Shown one piece after another: positions 50,304-58,996 of a DNA stretch of 64,000 nt. Position numbers and translations under genes: made by a program. This DNA comes from Microbacterium sp. 8M (GTDB lineage: Bacteria > Actinomycetota > Actinomycetes > Actinomycetales > Microbacteriaceae): the NCBI RefSeq assembly GCF_902506375.1, contig NZ_LR733284.1, positions 791,042 through 855,041 on the forward strand, given 5' to 3'. The notes beneath the pieces are model-generated. The model had not been told where the DNA came from, made no database searches, and worked only from the letters and a program-made list of their open reading frames with translations. Numbering within the stretch: the stretch's first letter is position 1; every line of letters starts with the position of its first letter.

Positions 50304-51215
50304 ATGGTGACCATGCCCGACACGCGCGTCCCACGCCTGATCGCCATCGGCGAGACGATGGCCCTCGTCACCCCTGCCCACGCGGAGGCTCTGGCGACGG
50401 CGCAGGAGGTGCGGCTGCTCATCGGCGGCGCCGAGTCGAACGTGGCGATCCACGCCGCGCATCTCGGAATCCCGACGGCCTGGATCAGCGCCGTGGGCCG
50501 GGACGCCCTCGGCACGCGGGTGCGTGACGAGATCGCCCGCCATGGCGTCGATGTCGACTGGGTCTTCGCCGACCCCGCCGCACCCACCGGCGTGTATTTC
50601 AAAGACCCGGGCAACGGCGTGCTCTACTACCGCCGCGGCTCGGCCGCCTCCGCGATGAGCCCGGCGACCATCGCCGCGGTCCCGCTCGAGCAGGCGGATT
50701 TCGTGCACGTCTCGGGAATCACCCCGGCTCTTTCACACTCCTGCGCCGCACTCATCGACACCGTGTTCGACCGCGTCGGCGCCGGGTCCGGCATTCTGAG
50801 CTTCGACGTCAACCATCGCGCGGCACTGTGGGCGCCCGGCGTGGCCGCCCCCTCCCTGCTCGCGCTCGCGCGCCGCGCCGACCTCGTGTTCGTCGGCCTC
50901 GACGAGGCCGAAGGCCTGTGGGGCACGGCCGATGCGGATGCGGTGCGCGCGCTGATTCCGGGACCGCAGCTGCTCGTCGTCAAGGACGGCGACGTCGGAG
51001 CCACCGAGTTCCACCGCACGGACGGCGGCGATGAGCGCACGTTCGTGCCGGCGATCGAGACCGAGGTGGTCGAGGCCGTCGGCGCGGGCGACGCGTTCGC
51101 CGCCGGCTACCTGGCCGCCCATCTGCAGGGCGCGGGGGCCATGGAGCGCCTCGTCGCCGGCCACCACCGGGCTCACCTCGTGCTGCAGTCCACCGCCGAC
51201 CTCCTGCCCGGCTGA
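50304..51215 (+). CDS. PfkB family sugar kinase, probably 2-keto-3-deoxygluconate kinase
   Basis: A 303-residue PfkB/ribokinase-type kinase. The N-terminal IGETMALVTPAHA, the substrate motif GGAESNVAIHAAHLG and the C-terminal VGAGDAFAAGYLA motif with its catalytic aspartate are clear. KDG kinases have this opening. With the KDPG aldolase gene 55 bases downstream it would form the lower part of an Entner-Doudoroff-like route from 2-keto-3-deoxygluconate. ATG 50304 or the ATG at 50313 may be used; neither has a good Shine-Dalgarno. Confidence 0.9.
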   Translation: MVTMPDTRVPRLIAIGETMALVTPAHAEALATAQEVRLLIGGAESNVAIHAAHLGIPTAWISAVGRDALGTRVRDEIARHGVDVDWVFADPAAPTGVYFKDPGNGVLYYRRGSAASAMSPATIAAVPLEQADFVHVSGITPALSHSCAALIDTVFDRVGAGSGILSFDVNHRAALWAPGVAAPSLLALARRADLVFVGLDEAEGLWGTADADAVRALIPGPQLLVVKDGDVGATEFHRTDGGDERTFVPAIETEVVEAVGAGDAFAAGYLAAHLQGAGAMERLVAGHHRAHLVLQSTADLLPG

Positions 51216-51270
51216 GAAGACCCTGCTGCGCCGCGCGGCCGCAGCGTGACGAAGCGAAAGGCTCCCGATC

Positions 51271-51873
51271 ATGACCGACAACTCCGCATTCGACGAGATC
51301 TTCCATGAAGTGCCGCTCATGGCGATCCTTCGTGGCATGGGCGTCGAGCGCACGCTCGCCACGGCGACCCGCGCCTGGGATCTCGGCATCACGGCCGTCG
51401 AGGTCCCCGTGCAGACGCCGACCGACGTCGAGGCGCTGCGAGTGCTCGTCGACGCCGCCCGCGAGCGCGGCCTGACCGTGGGAGCTGGCACCGTCGTGTC
51501 GCTCGAGCACGTGCGCCAGGCGGCAGCGGCGGGAGCCGCGTTCACCGTGAGCCCCGGCCTCGACCTCGACGTGGTCCGGGCCTCGCACGAGGCGGGCATG
51601 CCGTCCCTGCCGGGCGTCTCGACCGCTTCCGAAGTGCAGCGCGCGCTCGGCGGCGGGCTCACCTGGCTGAAAGCGTTCCCGGCCTCGCTGCTGGGCACCG
51701 GCTGGTTCCCCGCGATGCGCGGCCCCTTCCCGCAGGCGAAGTTCGTCGCCACGGGAGGCATGGACTCCACCAACGCCCGGGCGTACCTCGACGCCGGTGT
51801 GCGGGTCGTCGCCGTCGGCTCGGCGCTGGAAGACGAGGAGCAGCTGCCCGCGCTGGCGCAGCTGCTCGGCTGA
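51271..51873 (+). CDS. eda: KDPG / 4-hydroxy-2-oxoglutarate aldolase
   Basis: A 200-residue class I aldolase. It splits 2-keto-3-deoxy-6-phosphogluconate into pyruvate and glyceraldehyde 3-phosphate. The Schiff-base lysine is K134 (TWLKAFPAS); the catalytic glutamate E44 (AVEVPVQTP) and R21 (LMAILRGM) are in place, as is the GAGTVVSLEH phosphate loop. A GAAAG lies upstream of ATG 51271. It is the last gene of the short operon with the kinase. Confidence 0.95.
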   Translation: MTDNSAFDEIFHEVPLMAILRGMGVERTLATATRAWDLGITAVEVPVQTPTDVEALRVLVDAARERGLTVGAGTVVSLEHVRQAAAAGAAFTVSPGLDLDVVRASHEAGMPSLPGVSTASEVQRALGGGLTWLKAFPASLLGTGWFPAMRGPFPQAKFVATGGMDSTNARAYLDAGVRVVAVGSALEDEEQLPALAQLLG

Positions 51874-51895
51874 GCGCAGCCGCAGCCGTATCCGC

Positions 51896-52020
51896 ACCGA
51901 GGCCGACGACGTCGTCACGCACCGAGGCCGGCGGCGGCGTCACGCACCGAGGCCGGCGGCGGCGTCACGCACCGAGGCCGGCGGCGGCGTCACGCACCGA
52001 GGCCGGTGGCGGCGTCACGC
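51896..52020. repeat. Five 25-base tandem repeats between convergent genes
   Basis: Five exact-length units (starts 51896, 51921, 51946, 51971, 51996) of ACCGAGGCCGGCGGCGGCGT plus CACGC. The first differs at four positions, the fifth at one, and units 2-4 are identical. They fill the gap between the aldolase and the betaine-binding protein genes. It is a likely variable-number locus; unit length is not a multiple of three and no gene is seen. Confidence 0.95.
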
Positions 52021-52080
52021 ACCGCAGACCCCGATCCCCTGGTCACCGCTGAGATCTGAGCTCCCGCCGCACGTGGTGGA

Positions 52081-53010
52081 TCACTTCTCGATCCAGGAGA
52101 ACTCGTCGCCGTGCTTCCGGATCCAGGCGTCGATCGCCTGAGGCTCCTCGCCCTCGCCGAACTCGTTCACGACCGTGTCCTCGAGCGAGCCGTACTGGTC
52201 GTCGTCGAGGACGATCTTCGAGATCAGCTTCGCGGCGTCGGGGTGCTCCTTCGCGAAGCCCTTCGCGCCGAGGAAATGCAGCCCCTCCGGCTTGCCCATC
52301 GCGCCCTTCGGATCCTTGAGATCCTTCACGGGGAAGGCGCTGTTGGCCCAGAACGGACGCCACAGGGTGACCGCGATCTCCTGCTTCTTGTCGGTCGCCG
52401 ACTTCAGCTCGGTGAGCATCGCCGCCGTGGACGAGGTGACGAGCTGGTACTCGTCGCCCAGACCGTACTGCGGCATCATCTTCTGGGTCTGCGCGGTGAG
52501 GCCGGCACCGGGCTCGATGCCGATGAGCTTGCCGCCGAACTGCGCGCCCCTGCCCTTGAGCTCGTCGATCGAGTCGATGTCCGAGTAGGTCGGCACCGCG
52601 ATCGTGAGGCGCGCGTCGTCGTAGTACGTGCCGAGGTCGTCGATCGAGCCCCGGTAGGTGTCCATGTAGGCCTTCTGCGTGAGCTCCGGCCACGCGGACG
52701 GGAAGATGTCCACATCGCCCTGCGACAGACCCGCGTACAGCGGGCCGGCGTCGGAGAGAGTCTGCATCTTCACGTCGTAGCCCAGCTTGCCGAGCTGGTC
52801 CTGCAGGAGGTACGCCGTGCTGCGGCCGTCGGTCCAGCTGGGAAGGAACCCGATCGTGATCGTGCCCTTGTCGCCGGATCCGGTCGCGTGCGAGGGAGCC
52901 TTGCCTGCCATCTCGAGCGTGCCGCCCGCGCCGTCGCTCGCGCAGCCGGTCAGGGCGACGAGAGCGGCGACGCCGAGCGCCACCAGGGTGGACATCGTGC
53001 GCTTACGCAT
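52081..53010 (-). CDS. opuAC: Glycine betaine/choline ABC transporter substrate-binding lipoprotein
   Basis: A 309-residue lipoprotein. The signal ends at a lipobox (VALTGC, C22 or close). The mature domain is the OpuAC fold (TITIGFLPSWTDGRSTAYLL, then GDVDIFPSAWPELTQKAY and KQEIAVTLWRPFWAN, where aromatic residues cradle the quaternary amine). It captures glycine betaine, proline betaine or a similar compatible solute outside the membrane. GGAGAAGGAG precedes the ATG. The gene overlaps the permease gene by 8 bases. Confidence 0.94.
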   Translation of the reverse strand: MRKRTMSTLVALGVAALVALTGCASDGAGGTLEMAGKAPSHATGSGDKGTITIGFLPSWTDGRSTAYLLQDQLGKLGYDVKMQTLSDAGPLYAGLSQGDVDIFPSAWPELTQKAYMDTYRGSIDDLGTYYDDARLTIAVPTYSDIDSIDELKGRGAQFGGKLIGIEPGAGLTAQTQKMMPQYGLGDEYQLVTSSTAAMLTELKSATDKKQEIAVTLWRPFWANSAFPVKDLKDPKGAMGKPEGLHFLGAKGFAKEHPDAAKLISKIVLDDDQYGSLEDTVVNEFGEGEEPQAIDAWIRKHGDEFSWIEK

Positions 53011-53946
53011 GCTGCAGCTCCTTCTCCTCGACGGATCCTTCCGGGGTCGCCTCGATCACGGCGGAGGTCGCCGCGAGGCGTCGCTCGCTGCGTCGGCGCG
53101 CCAGCATGCCGAGCAGCGACCCGGGGTGCTCGCCGAGCGAGCCCAGCGATGCCGTCACCCGGTCGAGGAACACCGCGATGAGCACCACGCCGAGTCCGGC
53201 CTCGACGCCCTTGGCGATGTTGACGGTCGAGATCGCCTCGACCACGAGCTTGCCGAGTCCGTCGGCGCCGGCCATGCCGGCGATGACCGCCATCGAGAGG
53301 GCGAGCATGATCACCTGGTTCACACCGGCGAGGATCGTCGGCATCGCGAGCGGCAGCTGGATCCCGCGCAGGATCTGCGCCGGGGTCGCACCGAACGACT
53401 GCCCGGCTTCGACCGTCTCGGAGTCGACGCCGCGGATGCCGAGCTCGGTGAAGCGGACGCCCGGAGGCAGGGCGAAGATGACCGTGGCCACGAGACCCGG
53501 CACCACGCCGATGCTGAAGAAGACGATCGCCGGGATCAGGTAGACGAAGGCCGGCATGGTCTGCATGAAGTCCAGCACGGGCTTGAGCACCGCGCGCACG
53601 GTGGTGTTGCGGGCCGACCAGATGCCGAGCGGGATCGCGATCAGCACGGCGATCGCGCCCGCGACGAGCACGAGGGCGAGCGTCTGCATCGCGGGGACCC
53701 ACAGGCCCATCGCCACGATCAGCCCGAACGAGACCACGGTGCCGATCGCGAGCCGCCACGAGCGCACGAGCCACGCGATGAGCGCGGCGACGATGATCAC
53801 CACGTAGAACCACGGCAGCAGCAGGAGGAAGCTCAGCCCGTCGACGAGGAACGACACGGCGACCGAGATGACGTGCAACAGGCCGTCGAGGTTGTCCTTG
53901 ATCCAGTCGACGGCGACCGCGACCCAGGATCCGAGGGGAAGGACGT

Positions 53947-53950
<4 letters not shown>
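53003..53950 (-). CDS. opuAB: Glycine betaine ABC transporter permease
   Basis: A 315-residue permease with about six or seven membrane helices. The EAA motif with its conserved glycine is visible (VEAGQSFGATPAQILRGIQL). The helix MPAFVYLIPAIVFFSIGVVP is typical of ProW/OpuAB permeases. ATG 53950 overlaps the ATPase stop as ATGA. It forms the channel for the betaine-binding lipoprotein and the CBS-ATPase. Confidence 0.94.
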
Positions 53951-55281
<1,331 letters not shown>

Positions 55282-55379
55282 GTTTCCCCCGCGGCCTCAC
55301 CCGTGCGGGGAGGCCTGCATCGGTCACGCCCGGGTGACGATCACAGGGCCGCTTCGACAAAGCCGTGCAGGCGGCGCAG

Positions 55380-55402
55380 GCGCAGGATTTCGGATCCTGC
55401 GC
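55380..55402. repeat. Hairpin upstream of the betaine transporter operon
   Basis: GCGCAGGAT-TTCGG-ATCCTGCGC forms a perfect nine-pair stem with a five-base loop, about 100 bases upstream of the operon. The rest of the 295-base gap shows no gene. It may be a regulator site or leader structure; osmotic control is suggested only by context. Confidence 0.55.
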
Positions 55403-55576
55403 AGAGATCATCGACCGTACGCCCACGCCTCTTCGTGCACAGCAGAATCGAAAGAAGGACGCGGCCGCGGACTGGTCTTGGGGCCTCGCGGCCCGCATTC
55501 CAACGTAACGAGATCCTGATCCGGTGGCAAATCCGCCCGGGCTGCCGGCGCGTGCGGCACGGCGTAGGGTGGGCGG

Positions 55577-56098
55577 ATGAGCACCGTGCGCGTGTGGCTT
55601 TCCGGGTGGGAATGGGCCTGCTGCGGCGAGCCGTTCGCGGTGGGGGATGCGGTCTCGTTCACCTGCCGTCGGCCGCGCGACACCCGGTTCGTCGAGCGGT
55701 TCGGAGCGGCGTTCGCCGAGTCGATCGACATGGTCGAGTCACACCACGATGCGGGAGACGATGAGCGCCCGGCGCAGACCATCCAGGGCAGGGTGCGAGC
55801 CATCCACGCCGTGATCGTCGACGAGCGAGTGGTACGGGTGCCTCGCCCTCCGCGGCCGGAGCCTGAGCGGCTCGATCTCGGCAACGGCGTCTCCGCGGGC
55901 GCGGGGCCCGCCCCGCCGTACGTGCTCACCTCGGCCACCACCTCCGGAACCGTGCGGCTGCGACGTGAGGTGCGCGTGCCGACGGCCGCCGGCCGGGACT
56001 TCTCCGGCGCGGCGGATCCCGCTCCGCGGCCGGATTCCGAGGACGGCGCGATCGTTGCCCGGAGCGCTGGCTGGGTCGTCGACGTCGAAGTCCGGTGA
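55577..56098 (+). CDS. DUF6578 family protein
   Basis: A 173-residue protein of unknown function. The opening VRVWLSGWEWACCGEPFAVG, with adjacent cysteines, is what I recall for DUF6578, small actinobacterial proteins. The C-terminal part is beta-rich and contains VAR-x-AGWVVDVEV. TAGGGT (55565-55570) is 6 bases before ATG 55577, so it is likely leaderless. It has no operon partner. Confidence 0.78.
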   Translation: MSTVRVWLSGWEWACCGEPFAVGDAVSFTCRRPRDTRFVERFGAAFAESIDMVESHHDAGDDERPAQTIQGRVRAIHAVIVDERVVRVPRPPRPEPERLDLGNGVSAGAGPAPPYVLTSATTSGTVRLRREVRVPTAAGRDFSGAADPAPRPDSEDGAIVARSAGWVVDVEVR

Positions 56099-56189
56099 CG
56101 GCGCGCCGACCCGCTCACCTCGCGGGCGCCGGCAGTCCGATTTGCAGGGATTTCCCAGGTCTCCTGATGAAAAGGGGTGTGGATAACTC

Positions 56190-56205
56190 TAGAACATAGT
56201 TTCGA
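56190..56205 (+). promoter_or_regulatory. LexA/SOS-like box upstream of the HNH gene
   Basis: TAGAAC-atag-TTTCGA matches 10 of 12 positions of the actinobacterial SOS box TCGAAC-N4-GTTCGA. It lies 20 bases before the HNH gene and next to a TAGGAT -10 at 56213-56218. A DnaA-box-like TGTGGATAA is at 56178-56186. 13E12-type genes are LexA targets in mycobacteria. Confidence 0.6.
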
Positions 56206-56224
56206 TTCTTGGTAGGATCGGAGC

Positions 56225-57562
56225 ATGCCCAGCACCCTCGACCCGCTTCTGGAAGCCACCCGGCTCCTCGAGCGGACGTGGGGTGGAGCGGGGTCGGGTG
56301 CGGGCTTGTCGCGGGCTCAGCTGGTCGCGGTGAACGATGCCATCGGTCGGGTGCGGCGGACCCTGGATGCGGTGCACGCGGAGGTCGCAACCGGGATCGC
56401 CCGGGAGTCGCGGCGGGAGCTCGGGCCGGAGTCGCTGGCGAAACAGCAGGGGTTCCGGACCGCGGCGCACCTGATCGCCACCACTACGGGTTCGTCGACC
56501 GGGGATGCGCACCGGCTGGTGAAGGTCGGGGAGGCGACCGCGCCGCGCACGAACCTGCTCGGCAAGCCGCTGCCGGCAAAGTTCCCTGCCGTCCGCGCCG
56601 CCCTGACGGAGGGGCGGATCGGCGCGGCCGCGGCGGACCTGTTGGTCACCTTCCTCGACCGGATGATCGTCAAGGTCGGCCGTGACGCCGCCGCGGAGGC
56701 GGAGGAGTTCCTGGTCGCTATGGCGCCCGGGCTGTCGTTGGATGAGGTGCGGAGGATGATCACCCGCCTCGAGGCGCACCTGGACCCGGACGGGGTCGCA
56801 CCCCGTGAAGAGGAACTGCGGGCGCGGGCGTCGCTGTCGATGTTCGAACGCGACGGGATGCTGCACCTGAACGCGACCCTCGACCCCGCCCGGGGTGCGG
56901 CGGTGAAGACCGCGATCGAAGGGTACGTGTCGGCCGAGTTCGCCGCGAAACGCGAGGGACGGGACCCGGCCGCACCGGACGCGGACCGGCGGACCGTGCA
57001 GCAGATCCAGGCCGACGCGCTCGTGCACCTCGCGGAGCACGCGCTCACCTGCCTGCGCAACACCACCCTGAACGGCGCGACCGTCGTGGTCCGGGTCAAC
57101 GCAGCAGATCTAGAGACCGGCACGGGGTTCGGACTCGTCGACGGGATCACCCAGCCGGTCAGCATCGACACCGTCCGCCGCATGGCCGGCGGAGGCCGCG
57201 TCACTCGGTGGGTGTGCGGGGACGACGGGGAGATCCTGAACTGGGGGCGCGAACGGCGCCTGTTCACCCGCGCGCAACGCCTCGCGCTCACCGAACGCGA
57301 CGGCGGGTGCGCGTTCTGCGGACTCCCACCCGGAATGACCAAAGCCCACCACATCGACTGGTGGGCCAGAGACCACGGCACCACCGACCTCACCAACGGG
57401 ATCCTGCTCTGCGAAACCTGCCACCACCTGGTACACGACAACGGCTGGGACATCCGCATCGACGGGACCGGCATCCACGCCAAAGTCTGGTTCCTCCCGC
57501 CACCCGGCACCGGATCCGCACCCCGCCTCGGCGGACGCGCACGCACCGAACACATCGCCTGA
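56225..57562 (+). CDS. HNH endonuclease of the DUF222/13E12 family
   Basis: A 445-residue protein with an N-terminal DUF222 domain (about residues 20-320; ARESRRELGPESLAKQQGF, then VVVRVNAADLETG) and a C-terminal HNH nuclease (about 340-410): CAFCGLPPGMTKAHHIDWWA, then LTNGILLCETCHHLVHDNGW. The zinc cysteines and HNH histidines are intact. The family is abundant in actinobacteria and often repeated; function is unproven, with a link to DNA damage. TAGGAT lies 6 bases before ATG 56225, and an SOS-like box precedes it. Confidence 0.95.
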   Translation: MPSTLDPLLEATRLLERTWGGAGSGAGLSRAQLVAVNDAIGRVRRTLDAVHAEVATGIARESRRELGPESLAKQQGFRTAAHLIATTTGSSTGDAHRLVKVGEATAPRTNLLGKPLPAKFPAVRAALTEGRIGAAAADLLVTFLDRMIVKVGRDAAAEAEEFLVAMAPGLSLDEVRRMITRLEAHLDPDGVAPREEELRARASLSMFERDGMLHLNATLDPARGAAVKTAIEGYVSAEFAAKREGRDPAAPDADRRTVQQIQADALVHLAEHALTCLRNTTLNGATVVVRVNAADLETGTGFGLVDGITQPVSIDTVRRMAGGGRVTRWVCGDDGEILNWGRERRLFTRAQRLALTERDGGCAFCGLPPGMTKAHHIDWWARDHGTTDLTNGILLCETCHHLVHDNGWDIRIDGTGIHAKVWFLPPPGTGSAPRLGGRARTEHIA

Positions 57563-57588
57563 CCGGACGGGTGGAGCGACGCGGTGCC

Positions 57589-57712
57589 CGACCGTCCGGG
57601 CCCTTCGACAGGCTCAGGGACCGGACTGGACGGCGCGGGTCCCCGACCGTCCGGGCCCATCGACAGACTCAGGGACCGGACCAGGTGACCTGCGACAGGC
57701 TCAGGGACTGGA
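57589..57712. repeat. Three copies of the CTTCGACAGGCTCAGGGACC dispersed repeat
   Basis: Copy A (57589-57625) and copy B (57644-57680) match at 35 of 37 positions and contain CGACCGTCCGGGCCC followed by TCGACAGGCTCAGGGACC. Copy C (57691-57712) is shorter. They fill the gap between convergent HNH and methyltransferase genes. The core is the one that makes the panD tail. Confidence 0.9.
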
Positions 57713-57721
57713 TCCGGCTGC

Positions 57722-58873
57722 TCAGCGCCAGACCGACCTCGTCACGGTGAACTTCGGGGTGCGCGTGAGCTGCTCGGTCTCTCCGACAGCTGCCGCGAGC
57801 GCCCGGCGATGATCGAGATGCGAGTTGAACACCGTCCAGACCTCGCCGCCGGGCCGCAGCATCCGGGCCGCGGCGTCGATCAGCCGGCGCCCGGCACCCT
57901 CGTGCACGCTCGCACCCAGATGGAACGGGGGATTCAGCAGCACCAGATCGACGGATCCGTCCGGGATCTCGGATCCGGCATCGTCGAGGGTCACGGTCAC
58001 CCGGTCGGCGACGCCGTTCGCCTCCATCGTGGCCCGCGCCGAGCGCACCGCGGCCGCCGAGCGGTCGGTCGCGATGATGCGCGCTGCGGGAGCGGCGAGA
58101 GCCAGGGATGCGGCGAGAGCCCCCGTGCCGCACCCGAGATCGACGGCCGTGAATCCGTCGCGCCCGGCGAGCGCCGTCAGCTCGGCTGCCCGCTCGCGCA
58201 TCACGCCGAGGAGCACACGTGTGCCGATGTCCACACGGTCCCCGGCGAACGCTCCGCCGTGCGCGCACAACGTGAGACCGAACTCGGCGTGCGTCGACGA
58301 CACCGGGAACGGCGGATCCGCCCGCACCGCCAGCGGGACCGACGCCACGATCAGCCGCGACTTCCGCTCCGCCCGCTGCGGCTGCACCCGCTCGAAGCAC
58401 CGGCCGAGCACCTCGTTCTGCGCCAGGGTCATGTGCTTCACCCGGCCGCCGGCGAGGAGCACCACCTCGGGTGCCGCCCAGCGCGCGATGGCGTCGGAGA
58501 TCTCCTCGAGCTCGGCGAGCCCCTTCGCCAGCTGAAGCAGCACGAGGCGGACGCCGTCGAGCAGACCCGCATCGAGCTCGTGCGGTGCGAATCCGGCAAG
58601 TCCCACCTCCTCCGCATTGCGTGCCAGCGCGCGGCGCCCGGTGACCAGGTCCTGGTGCACCCGCACACCCGTGAAGCCCGCGGCGATGAGCGGCAGCGTC
58701 AGCGCGCCGTACCCGTCGCCGATCACCGCGATGGCGGATCCGTCGATCCTGCGCTCGCCCGCGTCCGCCAGCGCAGCGGCCACGAGGAGCTCGTCCGTCG
58801 CGTCCCACGCCTGCAGGTTCGGCGCCTCGACATCGGGGAACCGGCGCAGGCGCGCGTACGGGAACTCGGGCAC
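57722..58873 (-). CDS. Class I methyltransferase, RsmC/RlmG-like
   Basis: A 383-residue S-adenosylmethionine-dependent methyltransferase. The C-terminal half carries motif I (VDLGCGTGALAASLAL) and the N6/N2-type catalytic NPPF (LLNPPFHLGASVHEGA), as in RsmC and RlmG, which modify guanines in rRNA. The N-terminal half is a second, degenerate methyltransferase-like domain, as in that family. GTG 58873 (VPEFPYARLRRFPD) is chosen: TACGCT lies 6 bases upstream. The 383-residue length fits RlmG/RsmC. Which rRNA base is modified cannot be decided. Confidence 0.88.
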   Translation of the reverse strand: MPEFPYARLRRFPDVEAPNLQAWDATDELLVAAALADAGERRIDGSAIAVIGDGYGALTLPLIAAGFTGVRVHQDLVTGRRALARNAEEVGLAGFAPHELDAGLLDGVRLVLLQLAKGLAELEEISDAIARWAAPEVVLLAGGRVKHMTLAQNEVLGRCFERVQPQRAERKSRLIVASVPLAVRADPPFPVSSTHAEFGLTLCAHGGAFAGDRVDIGTRVLLGVMRERAAELTALAGRDGFTAVDLGCGTGALAASLALAAPAARIIATDRSAAAVRSARATMEANGVADRVTVTLDDAGSEIPDGSVDLVLLNPPFHLGASVHEGAGRRLIDAAARMLRPGGEVWTVFNSHLDHRRALAAAVGETEQLTRTPKFTVTRSVWR

Positions 58874-58996
58874 CCGCCCAGCGTACGCGGGCGACCGCAC
58901 CCGCCGCGGCCCGCTCCGCGCCCAGGAACAGGGCGCGGGGAATGCACGGCGCGGGGAACGCCCGGCGCACAGCAGAGGCGAGGATACTGGGGCACG

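Noticed and set aside
51896-52020. Regular 25-base repeats as a possible CRISPR array
   Set aside because: The units are contiguous without spacers and there are no cas genes nearby.
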